Positions 12,387 through 23,838 of a DNA stretch of 64,000 nucleotides are shown here, in pieces; within the stretch, counting starts at the first letter, position 1; every line of letters starts with the position of its first letter. The position numbers were made by a program, and so were the translations under genes. The stretch is taken from contig NZ_JONZ01000004.1 in assembly GCF_000712165.1 (NCBI RefSeq), positions 1 through 64,000 of the forward strand, given 5' to 3'. Below the pieces are notes generated by a model, which did no database searches, had not been told where the DNA came from, and was given only the letters and a program-made list of their open reading frames with translations. The stretch is from Ureaplasma canigenitalium ATCC 51252. GTDB lineage: Bacteria; Bacillota_I; Bacilli_A; Mycoplasmatales; Mycoplasmoidaceae.

Positions 12387-12941
12387 TTATTTTTTATAAA
12401 CTTCTTCTTTTAAGACCCCAATATAGGGAAAATTACGCATAATTTCTTGGTAGTCTAATCCAAATCCTACAATAAAAACATTAGGTATATCGAAACACAC
12501 AAAGTCAGCAACAAGGTTCGTCTTTCGTCCTTCTTTTTTATCAAGTAAGGTAATTAACTTAACAGTTCTTGCACCACGGTTATGAAGAAGGTCGATAACT
12601 AAAGAAATGGTATTACCTGTATCAACAATATCTTCAACAAGAATAACATCTTGGTCTTTAACATCAGATTTTAAATCAGTGACAATTTCGGGTTCAGTTT
12701 GTGCTTTTATTCCACCCTTAAAGCTACTAATAGCCATAAAATCAAGGGTAATGTCAACAGTGATGTTAGGTAAAAGTTTCCCTAAAAAGGGAATACAACC
12801 CTTTAGAATTCCAACAAGGATTGGTGTTTCGCCGACATAGTTTTGATTAATCCATTGAGCTGCATCAAAAGCTCTTTGATCAATCTCATCCTCAGTAATC
12901 AAAACTTCCTTAATTCGTGGGTCAACATTTAAATTTTTCAT
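12387..12941 (-). CDS. hpt: Hypoxanthine phosphoribosyltransferase
   Basis: A 184-residue type I phosphoribosyltransferase of normal length. The PRPP-binding loop is VILVEDIVDTGNT (about residues 98-110). GILKGCIPF near residue 45 is the pyrophosphate loop, and the purine-contacting end VFIVGFGLDY is also present. It salvages hypoxanthine (and probably guanine) with PRPP, which fits a purine-auxotrophic parasite. It is the first gene of hpt-ftsH. A TATAAT box lies upstream at 12979-12984 (minus) without a clear -35. Confidence 0.96.
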   Translation of the reverse strand: MKNLNVDPRIKEVLITEDEIDQRAFDAAQWINQNYVGETPILVGILKGCIPFLGKLLPNITVDITLDFMAISSFKGGIKAQTEPEIVTDLKSDVKDQDVILVEDIVDTGNTISLVIDLLHNRGARTVKLITLLDKKEGRKTNLVADFVCFDIPNVFIVGFGLDYQEIMRNFPYIGVLKEEVYKK

Positions 12942-12990
12942 CTAAAATACAACCTTATGTTTTTATATATATTGTAAAATTATACATTAT

Positions 12991-14811
12991 CTAAATATTA
13001 AATAAATTTAACTTAAATTCCTTTAGCGGAATATCTGCTTCCTGACTATATGTTGGTTTGCCGTTAACCCATTTGTTTGACACATAAACTTTTAGAGTAA
13101 TAATCTTTTTAGCATCAACACTAATTTTTACTCGCGGAGTAGCATGATATTGAAAATCGGTATCACTGAAGGTCACTGTCACTATTTTCGACAGTTCTTC
13201 TTGTGTTAGGTTGCTAAAATTAAGTGTTTTTAACACTTCTTCATATTTCTTTTTATTTTGAGGTTTGCTATTCCAAGTCGAAACATTAGCGAATGATTCA
13301 AAAGTTAGCTCAGCGGTAGTATTTTCAAAAGAAAGATTACTATATCTAAGAATCAATTTTTTTGATTCATATTCTTTTTTTGTTTTGTTGTTTCTGAATT
13401 TAACAGCAACTTCGAAAGAATGATCTTTTTCATTATGATTAGTAATTACATATTCTCTTGTGTAATCATTTAAATCTTCTTTTGCAACAAAAAGAGCAGA
13501 TGCAAGAGCAGCATCAAGATCATTAATATCTAGTAATCAATAAGGTTTAGTGAACTTTAATGGTGGAAGAAAGTTATATGATTTGCCATTTAAATGTTTT
13601 TGATTTTCTCTTAGCTGCTCCTCATCAAATTCTAATGATAAGTTAGGATCAAATAGTGCTCCTTTATAACGTTCAAGTATTCTAACGTTTCATTCAAAGA
13701 ATGGATAAGGAGTTATTGGCTCGTCTTCACCAAAAATTTTAATTTGATAAGCTTTTTTTAAGTCATCCAAAATAAAATCATACTCTTTGTTATCGTTATC
13801 TAAATCAATAACACGGTCAAGGTTATAAACGCCTTTTGGTGTACCTATTCCTAGGTCTATTGCTGCCTCAAAATATTGATTCCTTTCTTTTAGATAAACA
13901 GGTTGAACCACAACTTCTTTTTTAATTGATGAATCATCTTCTTTTTGATAAATTAACTTAATTTTCTTTGGAGTTAATTCACGACTATTAGGACCTTTTG
14001 GTGAAGGCTTTTCAACGTGAAGTTCCTGAAGTAATTTATCAAAATTAAGAATTGCACCTTTTAGTGGACGGAAATTTCGCAGGGTAACATTATTTCAACG
14101 AACTCGATAGTTATCATCATTTAATGGTCTACCATAAACGATATCTTGGTAAATACCATGTTGGATATTATAGTTATAAACATCACTTGTGTAAAAATCG
14201 CGACGGAATAATACATTATGAAATAACGGAAGATTAAAACTCGGATTACCTTGTTGACGAAGGTTTGTATTAAATCTAAATGGTTTAATTTTTCGTTTAT
14301 TGGCATCGCTACCCGTTTCAAGATCTTCTGGTTTGATTGAACCGAAAATATTTGTATCATTAATTAGATGTGGAATTAGTTGGGGGTTTTGAAAAACACT
14401 TAAAATTTCTTCTACTTTTTGGATTGGAATGTCTTTTTGTTCAACATCCCAGATGGTTTTATCACCAATTTTAAATAACACATCTCCTTCAACTTGTTTT
14501 GATTTAGGTAATTTGAAGTCGTATTTTAATTCAATATTTTTATCAACATAAGGTCTTGGTTTAGAAACCTGAGCTTTAAATTTTTCAAATCATTCTGCAG
14601 GGGATGGAACATTTATGATTTTCGCATGGTCTTGTTCTGTCAGTTGTAAATCATGTCCGCCATCGTGAAGTGGTTTGTTTTTATTTAATTCTCCACTTCC
14701 TTTCTGTCCTTTTTGCTTATTACAAGCAACTGCAACAATAGCGATAGATCCTAAAACCGTTAGAAGTCCCAAACCTAAACCTAAATATTTTCTCATTTGA
14801 TTTTTTTTCAT
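12991..14811 (-). CDS. Lipoprotein, function unknown
   Basis: A 606-residue lipoprotein interrupted by several TGA Trp codons (14590, 14095 and 13690). The signal peptide runs to Cys30 (VAVAC). A polar Lys/Gly/Asn linker follows. The mature chain is mixed alpha/beta and rich in charged residues, with repeated motifs of the type FRPLKGAILNF and EYDFILDDL that I cannot assign to a family. Its ATG comes 1 nt after the uvrA stop, so it is probably co-transcribed with uvrA. It is likely anchored on the outer surface. Function is not deducible. Confidence 0.85.
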
Positions 14812-14812
14812 A

Positions 14813-17641
14813 TTAATTTTCCCTTAAGTATTTTCTTAAATATTGAGCGGTGTAAGAAATATTTTCCTTTACTAAAATTTGTTCAGGAGTTCCTGTCGCA
14901 ATTATTTTTCCACCAGCAGAACCTCCATCAGGTCCTAAATCAATAATATGATCAGCAACTTTTATTAAATCGAGATTGTGTTCAATTACCAACACCGTAT
15001 CCCCGTTATCAACAATTTTATTTAATATTGTAATCAATTTACTAATATCGTCAATATGAAGACCGGTTGTAGGTTCGTCAAGGACATAAAGAGTTTTACC
15101 CGTTGGTTTCCTTTGAAGAAATTTTGCTAATTTAATTCGTTGTGCTTCCCCACCAGAAAGAGTTGTAGACGAAGCTCCTAATTGAAGATAACCTAACCCT
15201 ACATCTTGAAGTAATGAAATTTTTCGATGAATTGAAGGAAAATTTTTGAAAAAGTCAAGTGCTTGATCTACACTCAAATTTAAAACATCAGAAATTGTTT
15301 TTCCTTTGTATTTAATTTGAAGAGTTTCATCGTTGTATCTCTTCCCTTTACATTCATCGCACACAATATAAACATCTGGTAAAAAATGCATTGAGATTCG
15401 AAGAGTACCATCACCTTGACATCGTTCGCATCGTCCCCCACGAACATTGAACGAGAAGCGACCTTTTGTATAACCTTTCGCCCTTGCTTCGATTGTATTT
15501 TCAAAAACACTTCTAATTTCCTCAAAAAGACCAACATAGGTAGCTGGATTGCTTCTTGAAGTCCGGCCGATAGGTTCTTGATTAACCACAACTAGTTTAT
15601 CGATATGGTTAGCACCAATTAAATTTGAATAAGCACCAGGAATGACAAAAGGATTAAAATTTATCTTCTCTATTGCTTTAACAAGTGTCTGAAGAATAAG
15701 TGAAGATTTACCTGAACCAGAAACTCCGGTAACCACATTAAACTTTCCTAGTGGTACAGTTAAATCAACATTTTTAAGGTTGTTGTGTTTCGCACCTTTT
15801 AAAATAATTTTCTGTCCATTTCCACTTCGTCGTGTTTTAGGAACATCGATTTTTTTCTCCCCCCGAAGGTACATACCCGTTAACGAATCTTTATTATCCA
15901 TCACCTCTTGGACAGTACCAGAAGCAACGATTCTTCCACCATTAACACCTGCGTATGGACCAATATCAACAAGATAATCACAACTAAGCATTGTATCGAT
16001 ATCGTGTTCTACAACAATTAAAGTGTTACCAAGATCTCGCATTTCTTTTAAGGTCGCAATCAGTTTATCATTATCCTTTTGGTGTAAACCAATAGATGGT
16101 TCATCTAAGACATAAAGAATACCAGTTAATTTACTTCCAATTTGAGTAGCTAAACGAATCCGTTGTGACTCACCACCTGACAAGGTCGAACTATTCCGTG
16201 AAAGCGAAAGATAATCAAGACCAACATTTTTAAGAAAAGAGAGACGGTCAAGAACTTCCTTCACAACTGGTTCAGCAATTTGTTTCATCTCATTATTAAA
16301 CGAAGTGTTAAGTAAAAAATCTATCCCCTCGTTAATATTCATATTAGTAAAATCAATGATGTTTTTGTTGTTAATCAGTACATTAAGAGCACATTTGTTT
16401 AATCTTTGTCCCTTGCACACCTTGCATGTTATTTCACTCATATATTTGTTGTAATGCTCACGTGCTAGTTCTGATGATGTCTCTTCATATCTTCTTTTTA
16501 CAAGTTCAAGAATTCCCTCAACATATTCCACACTCGAGTAAGATTTATTATTGCTAGAAACGAGATCAATATTAATTGGTTCATCCGAACCATAAAGAAG
16601 CAATTTACGTTCTTGGTCACTAAGTTCTTTAATTGGAACTTTTTTGTCTATACCGTAATGTAAAATTATTGAATTAAAACGCTGTCAATCCATATTACTG
16701 GTATTAACAGTGTTCTTAAAATAATCAATTCCGCCGTCATTAATGCTTAAGTTGTCATTTGGAATCATTTTTCTTTCATCAGGGAGAAAGTTATAACCAA
16801 GACCTTTGCAATTTTCGCAAGCACCAAAAGGACTATTAAAACTAAAAAGAGAAGGTTCAATTTTCTTAAAAACAAAGTTGCAAACAGAACAAGATTCATT
16901 CTTGCTAAAGGTTGTATCAACTCCGTCAATATTAAAAGTTATTGAACCGTTACCATCCTTAATCGCAATTTCAATGGCATCTGCTATTCTACTTTGAGTT
17001 TCACTATCAAAATTAAGAACGATTCGGTCGATAATGATTTCTAATTTATTGTCTTTTTTCGCATCATAATTTAATGCTTCATCAAGCACATAAATTTCAC
17101 CATTTAGACGTATTCTTAGGTAACCTTTCTTTTTAAGGTCGTCAATAATCTTCGCTAAATCAGTTTTAAGAACATTATCCTGTACACTAAGAATTTGCAG
17201 TTTCGCTTGCTCTTTTTGTTTGAAAAGAAAATTAATCATTTCCTTTTCTGTGTGTGCTTTTATTTCACCATGGTTGTTAATACAGTAAGGGGTTCCAACT
17301 CGAGCATAAAGCACTCTTAGGTAATCGTAAATTTCAGTAATTGTGCCAACTGTACTTCTAGGATTATGACTAATTGATTTTTGGTCAACGGCTATGGTCG
17401 GACACAACCCATCAATACTATCAACATCGGCCTTATCAGTATTCCCAAGAAACATTCGAGCATAACTCGATAAACTCTCAAAATATCTTCTTTTACCCTC
17501 ATTATAGATAGTGTCAAAAGCAAGTGAAGATTTACCGGAACCAGAAACTCCAGTAAAAACAATAAACTTATCCTTAGGTAAAGACAAATTTATGTTTTTA
17601 AGGTTATGTTCTCGTGCACCTTTAATGACAATTTTATTCAT
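14813..17641 (-). CDS. uvrA: Excinuclease ABC subunit A
   Basis: A 942-residue protein, full length for UvrA. It has two ABC modules, each with Walker [11 protein letters not shown] (residue about 30 and in the C-terminal half) and signature LSGGE(S/A)QRI. Zinc-finger cysteines appear as [16 protein letters not shown] and [16 protein letters not shown]. UvrA scans DNA for bulky damage and loads UvrB in nucleotide excision repair. A TGA Trp codon at 16685-16687 joins the two long open stretches. Divergent from the Cys/His-rich gene; the lipoprotein at 12991 follows directly. Confidence 0.97.
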
Positions 17642-17682
17642 AATTAATTGGTTTCCTGTAGTATTTGTACCAAATGTTTTAG

Positions 17683-17710
17683 TTGTAACTTTATAAACTT
17701 TATATATTAT
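17683..17710 (+). promoter_or_regulatory. Probable promoter of the Cys/His-rich protein gene
   Basis: TTGTAA (17683-17688) and TATTAT (17705-17710) are 16 nt apart, in an AT-rich divergent gap. A strong ribosome binding site, AGAAGGAG, precedes the ATG at 17757. No dyad operator stands out, so metal control cannot be read from the sequence. Confidence 0.45.
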
Positions 17711-17756
17711 ATAGATTATAATAAATAATATATTTTTAACATTAGAAGGAGTTTGT

Positions 17757-18422
17757 ATGGCAAAGTTAATTAAAATTGGTCATTCATATATTGATTTGGC
17801 TAATGCTCGTACAATTTCTGTCTTACCAGAAGACATTGATACATACTACGAAATAGGTGGGGAAGAAGCGTATAAGGAAAGTGATTTAGGGTCTGAACTT
17901 TACATCAATTATGCAGACTTTGAGTCAACGGTTATCCTGTTTGATCTTAAAAAAGACCAACTACAAAGTTTGGTTGAATCTTTCTTATCATCAGATGACA
18001 AAATCTTAGATTTAAGTAAGGAATTCCTTGATGTTCACTATTCTGAAGACGACGAAATGTCTTATGATGAAAGTGAAGAATGTTGTGGTAAGGATGATTG
18101 TTGCAGCGACCACGAAAGTGCCTGTTGCAGTGAAGACAAAGATTGTTGTAGTGATCACGAAAGTACCTGCTGTAGTGACAACAAAGATTGTTGCAGCGAC
18201 CAACACAAAGATACTTGCTATAGTGACAACAATATGGAATGCTGTAATGAAGAACACAGCCATGAACACACTCACACACACGACCATAGCCACGAACATC
18301 CACACGGAGACCACTCACATGACAATTTCATAATGGGTGAACACTCACATGAACATGAACACACTCATGAACATGAACACGACCATATGCACGGTCATGA
18401 TGAACATAACCACAAACACTAA
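17757..18422 (+). CDS. Cys- and His-rich putative metal-binding protein
   Basis: A 221-residue protein with three parts. Residues 1-105 form an acidic, cysteine-free N-terminal domain of unknown fold. Residues 109-163 hold 15 cysteines, mostly as CC pairs within repeats like [10 protein letters not shown]. Residues 167-221 hold 24 histidines alternating with Glu, Asp, Thr or Ser ([15 protein letters not shown]). Such tails bind Ni, Zn, Co or Cu in metallochaperones and transporters, and Cys pairs suggest metallothionein-like binding. No signal peptide or membrane segment is visible, so it is probably cytosolic. It has an excellent ribosome binding site and its own promoter and terminator. Metal binding is inferred from composition; the metal and the role are unknown. 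I recognise no family in the N-terminal domain. Confidence 0.85.
   Translation: MAKLIKIGHSYIDLANARTISVLPEDIDTYYEIGGEEAYKESDLGSELYINYADFESTVILFDLKKDQLQSLVESFLSSDDKILDLSKEFLDVHYSEDDEMSYDESEECCGKDDCCSDHESACCSEDKDCCSDHESTCCSDNKDCCSDQHKDTCYSDNNMECCNEEHSHEHTHTHDHSHEHPHGDHSHDNFIMGEHSHEHEHTHEHEHDHMHGHDEHNHKH
18096..18233 (+). repeat. 45-nt tandem coding repeat (Cys-rich segment)
   Basis: Two 45-nt units (18096-18140 and 18141-18185) encode near-identical 15-residue blocks DCCSDHES(A/T)CCS(E/D)(D/N)K. A degenerate 48-nt third unit follows (18186-18233; [16 protein letters not shown]). The units differ mainly at third codon positions, which suggests duplication followed by selection on the protein. 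Confidence 0.8.
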
Positions 18423-18442
18423 TTAAATAATCTTTAATTTAT

Positions 18443-18473
18443 AAAATCTATGGTTCAACTGTAGATTTTTTTA
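18443..18473 (+). terminator. Terminator of the Cys/His-rich protein gene
   Basis: AAAATCTA (18443-18450) pairs with TAGATTTT (18462-18469) and is followed by more T. It lies 20 nt past the stop and just before the convergent lipoprotein gene. Confidence 0.7.
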
Positions 18474-18487
18474 ATGTTGATATTTAA

Positions 18488-21400
18488 TTAGATAAAAAAT
18501 GAAAGTTCATTAACTAATTTTGGATTTTCTTTTATTGAAAGGTCAACGACAGGTACATTAAATTTTAGCGAAACATAAATTTTCTTAAGACCAGCGATGT
18601 CATATTCAATCTCATCGTTCTTTTGTTTTCCGTTTAAACCAATATTAAAAGTTAATGTTGAAAAATTAATATCTTCTTTTTTAAGGTTTTTGCCTAAAAT
18701 TATAATCTTCTTTTCAATCAAATAATCTAATGTTAAATTGTTTGTATCTCTTGCTTGATAGATAACAGGTTGACGTCCTAATGCATCGGGTTTAAAAGTA
18801 TATTCATTTATTTTTTTTGTTTTAATATCAGAGTAAATTTCATTAATTAAAGAACTGGTTAATTTTGTTCGATCAAAAACAATGTCAGTATCACTTTGAT
18901 ACACATTAGTCTTAAAGTTAACTAATTTATTAATAAACTCATTATTTTTGCTGTCATTGTAATCAACCAATGATTCATTAATATTTAAAAAAGAATCGTA
19001 TGATTGCTGTTTAAATAAAAATAACGAAAGAGCTTGAGCGATGTTTTCTGTATTTAAAAAACCACTGCTATTATTACTTTTGCTTCGTGCAAATGCTTCT
19101 ATGGTATTACCAAAATAAGGAATTATTTCATTAGTTACAAAAAAACGATAACCTAAATTTAAATGCTTACTTTTGTTCTTGTCGCGGAAAAAATAAGGAA
19201 GAATTTTTTTATCATTTTTTACAACCGTATGATGTAAAACATAGTCACCTTTTTTAAAAATGAACTTACGTGGTAATTCATTAATAATTTGTTGGTAAGT
19301 ATCATCGTTCGAAATTAAACTCGAAATAGAAGGTGGTAGCAAATTAATAAGTGGTGAAATATCAAATGTAATGCTTGCTTCTAGACTATATTTATGCTTC
19401 AAATCAAGAGACTTAATTTGTTGGTTATCTTTGTCATATTCAAGATTAAAATCACCAATTCGAGTCTTTTTAACACCGTTATCAATGAAGTCATGAATGT
19501 TTTTAATAGAGTCATTTTCCGCTATTACAGGAGAAAGAAAAACATCAATGGCCGTTTTTATTTTTTCCTTAGTTCAATTAATATTTTTAAAGATAACTTG
19601 GTTGAGAATACTAAGAATGTTAGGGTTAATTATAATACCTAATTTGGACAATGCGTTGGTAATATTCTCAAGACCAATTCGGTAATCAACCTGGCCATCT
19701 GTATTTAAAGAAATAAGGTCAATTATTTTTGTTTCAGAAAGGTAATATTCGTAATAATTACCTTCACTTTCAATATCTTTTTCCTCAATATGTTTTTTCT
19801 TAATAAGAATACTATCTATAACTGGTTTAAATAAATTAACAAGTTCCTTAAGGGTATATTCTTTACCATTAATTGGTATTTTAATACTTAGTTCAAGAGT
19901 TCTAGCAGCATTAACAAGCAAAGTAATTAAATTATCGATAAAATCAATTGCACCATAATTTCCTACACCATCACGTTTACTTCGTGCTTCAGTTTCATTA
20001 ATTAAATCAATAACTTGGGTAATTAATGGTTTAAATTGAGCTAATTCAGGTAAGTTTAAGCTATTTAAAAGTGATTTAATTTCCGTAATTTCATTTGTTA
20101 GAAATTCTTTAAATTGAAAACTACCTAATCTTTGGAGAATAACGCTTTTGACATTATCATCAAGTCCTGGTAAAGAATTTATCAATTCAATTAAAATAGG
20201 TTTTGCGACTGCAAATAAATTACCTAATGAATCATTTTTTGTAAAAGAACCAACTAATTCTGCTAATTGTTTATCCTTAAAAAGAACATTAGTCAACAAA
20301 GCAAAGGTAGTACTTGAATTTTTAAGAACCTCTTTAAGTGTTTTTTCTTCTTTTATATCGCTTAACAAGTTTAAAAATCCATGAGCTAACTTTTTGCTTA
20401 CTTGATAGGTCGTCTCGTATTGATCTTCGATTTGTCTTTTAATCGTTTCTTTATTTAACTTATTAATGTATGTATTTGCTTCATCCTTCAAATTAAAATA
20501 ATTATTGTTATATGCGGCACTATAAATTTCGTCGTTTAAAACATATGAATAATTATTAAAGAAAAACGAATAGTCTCCAGTAAAATGAAGTTGTCTTTCA
20601 TTTTTCTTTTCCTTCTTTTGGTCTCCTATTTTAGTGTTTGGTTCGACAATAATTTCCTGGTCATAAACATTAAAATTTTCAAAACTATAAAAAAGTTTGT
20701 ATGTATTTGCTTCATTTCTTGTTTGACCGTACTCATCCCGCTGAGCTACCCTATTCGTTGGTCTAAAATCGATTTTTATTGAAGAATTATTAATTTCTAC
20801 AAAAAATTTTCTTGTACTATTAGGGGAGATAATTAAATGATTGTTGGTAAAAGGATCGTTAATTTGTACTGAACTGTTTCCACGGTTTGTAAATGAATAC
20901 CAGAAAGAAACTTTGGCTTTTATATCTTTATTAGCATCAAAAAAATCTTTATTTGAATTTTCTTCGGCTTGTTTAAAAATCGGTTGATTAGAACTTAAAG
21001 GTTCTTTTTTTTCACCCATAGAGTGATAAACTTCAACAATCGGTAAGGTATTCGAGAAAACTAAATCATCTCTTTCATTGGTATTTTTAATATTAGATAA
21101 GAATGACAAAAAATCAACATAAAGTGTGTTAGGAGTTAATTTATTTATCCAATTTAAAAAATGATGATTGTTAATATCTAATGCGACTAATAGGTTTTTA
21201 TATTTTGAGCCCGGATGACTAAAAATATAATGCTTGTTGTTTTTCTTTAAATTTTTAATTCTTTCACTTGATGTCGGATAATTATTAACATACTTATCGA
21301 TAGTGATTAACTCTTGTTTAAAATTGTCATATTCATTAAAAAGGTTATTAGTCAACCCGCGATCAGTATCGGGCAAACTAATAACATAATCGTCAGGATT

Positions 21401-21529
21401 AAAGACATTTACACTTGGTTCTTTAATTATTTTTTTGTTGCTACAACTAGCAATAACAGGAACGAAAATAGCAAGGGAAGTTGAAATAAAAATAGAGGTT
21501 AATATAGTTTTTTTTATGTGCTTCTTCAT
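18488..21529 (-). CDS. Large lipoprotein, function unknown
   Basis: A 1013-residue lipoprotein. The TGA at 19574-19576 is read as Trp and joins the two long open stretches. The signal peptide ends in lipobox VIASC near residue 29. The central part (about residues 400-620) is rich in Leu/Ile amphipathic helices with 'LVNLF'-like and 'LINSLPGL'-like segments. Two parts of the protein look like a repeated helical domain followed by a beta domain with IDFRP and VDFL strands. It could belong to one of the large mollicute paralogous lipoprotein families, but I cannot name it with confidence. It lies downstream of ffh with a 13-nt gap, so it may be read with ffh. Confidence 0.85.
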
Positions 21530-21542
21530 TTGTTCCTAATTT

Positions 21543-22898
21543 CTAAGAGAAAAATGATCCACCATTATTACCTTGCATAAATGGATTTTTCCCTTGTTTT
21601 AGCATTTTACCCATATCAGCCATTTTATCACGAGAAGTTTCTCATTGTTTTAACAGCTTGTTAAGTTCATCAGGTGTTCTCCCTGAACCACGAATAATAC
21701 GAATTCGTCGAGAAGCGTCACGTTTTAATAAACGCGGATCTCTTCGTTCTTTCTTTGTCATTGATGAAAGCAGAACAGACCAAGTTCTCATTTTTACTTC
21801 AGCTTCAGCGATTTCATCTGGTGAAATTTTATTAATACCAGGAATCATTGCAGCAAGACCAGAAAGACTACCCATATTTGCGATTTGTCCAATTTGTCTC
21901 ATTAAATCTTCTAAATCCATTTTCCCGGCCATCATTCTCTGCATTGCACCACGAGCTTGTTTCTCATCAATAACATCTGCCGCTTTTTCAGCAAGTGTTA
22001 AGATGTCACCAAGACCAAGAATTCGGTCAGCCATTCTTTGCGGATAAAAGTCATCTATTGAACCAATTTTTTCCCCAGTCCCGGTATATTTAATCGGAAC
22101 ATTAAGTAATGATGTTAGAGAAAGAGCAGCTCCCGCTCTGGCATCTGAGTCTAGTTTGGTAATTACAATACCTGTAAGTTTCAATCAATTGTTAAATTCA
22201 GTTGCAACATTAATAATGTCTTGTCCAGACATACTATCAACTACTAAAAAAATTTCATCAGGACTTAAGGTTTTCTTAACATTTAATAACTCTTGCATTA
22301 ACTCTTCATTAGTTTGCAAACGACCTGCAGTATCGACAATAATTAAGTCATTATCATTATTATTAGCTTGATCAAGGGCGTTTCTAACAATTAATTCCGG
22401 TTTAATTGTTCCTTCTTGATAAAAGTCAACTCTAGTTTGTTCAGCTAAGGTTTTTAGTTGATCAATTGCTGCTGGTCGGTATATGTCTCCGGCAACTAAA
22501 AGTGGTTTTTTATTATATTTATTACGAAAAAAATTAGCTAATTTTCCACAAGTAGTTGTTTTACCAGAACCTTGAAGACCAACCATCATAATTTTTACAA
22601 GCGGTTTATTTACATTAACTGGTTTAGGTTCCTTACCTAATATATTAATCAATTCTTCCTTAACAACTTGAAGAACAACATCCGATGCTTTTTGATTATC
22701 TTCAATATAGATTCCTACGGTTTTTTCCTTAATACTATTAATAAATTTTTTAACAACTAAAAGGTTAACATCGGCATCTAGTAAAGCAATTCTAATCTCA
22801 CTTAATAACGGTTTGATATCTTCATCTTGAAGAGTTGAATTTTTTAATTTTTTAGACAATCTTTTACTAATGATATTAGTAATCATTGCTTTTAACAT
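21543..22898 (-). CDS. ffh: Signal recognition particle protein Ffh
   Basis: A 451-residue SRP54 GTPase. The N domain (residues 1-90) is followed by the G domain with P-loop GLQGSGKTTT (107-116), DTAGR and the TKLDSDARAG motif. The M domain is methionine-rich (MQRMMAGKMDLEDLMRQIG, MTKKERRDP) and binds SRP RNA and signal peptides. It targets membrane proteins and lipoproteins to the translocon together with FtsY. TGA codons at 22185 and 21642 are Trp. The 4.5S RNA gene was not found in this window. Confidence 0.97.
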
Positions 22899-22912
22899 AA
22901 CATTGTGCTCCT

Positions 22913-23518
22913 TTAGTGTTTGATTTCTCTTTTATTAATTAAGGATTGTTTCAAGGTTTCATTATCAGCATAATTAATGCTCGCATTTAATGGAATACCA
23001 AACCCTATTCGATAAATTTTAATATGTTCTATATCTTTTAACATATTGGTTATGTATTCAGCTGTCATCTCCCCATCGTGGGTGTAACTAGTCGCAATTA
23101 TTATTTCATCAAAATTTCCATTAAGAACACGATCTTTAATGTTAGATAAATTTGTGTGTTCAATAGCGGTTCCTTTTCTAATGGAAAGTTCACCATGAGT
23201 CACATGGTAAAGACCTTTAAAGAAATTTGAGTCTTCAATTTTTTCAAGGTCTTCAATGGAAGAAACAATCAATAGTTTTTTGCGATCACGATAATTATCG
23301 TTACAGATATCGCAAAAAATATCGGTGGCTAAATTACCACAATTTCTGCAATAACTTAGCTTTTCTTTTGCGGTGATAATACGGTCAACAAATTCGTTGA
23401 TATATTTCATATCTTGTTTAATTAAAAAGAAGGCAAATCTTTTAGCATTCCGTCCACCAACATTAGGAAGTGATTTGAGCGCATCAACAAGCAACTCAAA
23501 ATCGTTATTTTTCCCCAT
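22913..23518 (-). CDS. recR: Recombination mediator protein RecR
   Basis: A 201-residue protein of normal RecR length. It has an N-terminal HhH (LKSLPNVGGRNAKRFAF), a C4 zinc finger (CRNC...CDIC, about residues 58-73), and a Toprim domain (LLIVSSIEDLEKIED; THGELSIRKG). RecR, with RecO and sometimes RecF, loads RecA at gaps. It sits between dnaX-ybaB and ffh, the conserved dnaX-ybaB-recR cluster; the ybaB stop is 6 nt upstream. Confidence 0.95.
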   Translation of the reverse strand: MGKNNDFELLVDALKSLPNVGGRNAKRFAFFLIKQDMKYINEFVDRIITAKEKLSYCRNCGNLATDIFCDICNDNYRDRKKLLIVSSIEDLEKIEDSNFFKGLYHVTHGELSIRKGTAIEHTNLSNIKDRVLNGNFDEIIIATSYTHDGEMTAEYITNMLKDIEHIKIYRIGFGIPLNASINYADNETLKQSLINKREIKH

Positions 23519-23524
23519 GCTACC

Positions 23525-23824
23525 CTAGAACAAACCACCTTGTGATGGCATTATGGAATTAATAAGGTCGTTCTTCTTTTTATTAACATCAAGTACCGCA
23601 TTATTGACAGCTGCTTTAATAACATCTTGCAGAGTGTCGATGTCATCATGGTCGACGATATCGTTTTGAATAATAATTTCAGTAATCTCTAGAGTTCCTT
23701 TTATTACTATTTTAACCAACGATTTGTAATCATATTCAAAGCTTTGTTCGTCAAATTCCGCTTGTCTCTTCTTTAAAGTGTTTTGTACTTTGTTGGCTTC
23801 AGCCATTAATTTTTTAAAATCCAT
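23525..23824 (-). CDS. YbaB/EbfC family nucleoid-associated protein
   Basis: A 99-residue protein matching the YbaB/EbfC family in length and in its opening (MDFKKLMAEANKVQNTLKKRQAEF). A beta-sheet core and a C-terminal helix end in NDLINSIMPSQGGLF. Family members are DNA-binding dimers shaped like tweezers. Its place between dnaX and recR is the standard arrangement and supports the call. Confidence 0.93.
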   Translation of the reverse strand: MDFKKLMAEANKVQNTLKKRQAEFDEQSFEYDYKSLVKIVIKGTLEITEIIIQNDIVDHDDIDTLQDVIKAAVNNAVLDVNKKKNDLINSIMPSQGGLF

Positions 23825-23838
23825 GAATTACCTCGTAT

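Noticed and set aside
17947-18333. Overlapping ORFs on both strands of the Cys/His-rich gene
   Set aside because: They are mirror frames of a low-complexity, repeat-rich coding region and lack ribosome binding sites.
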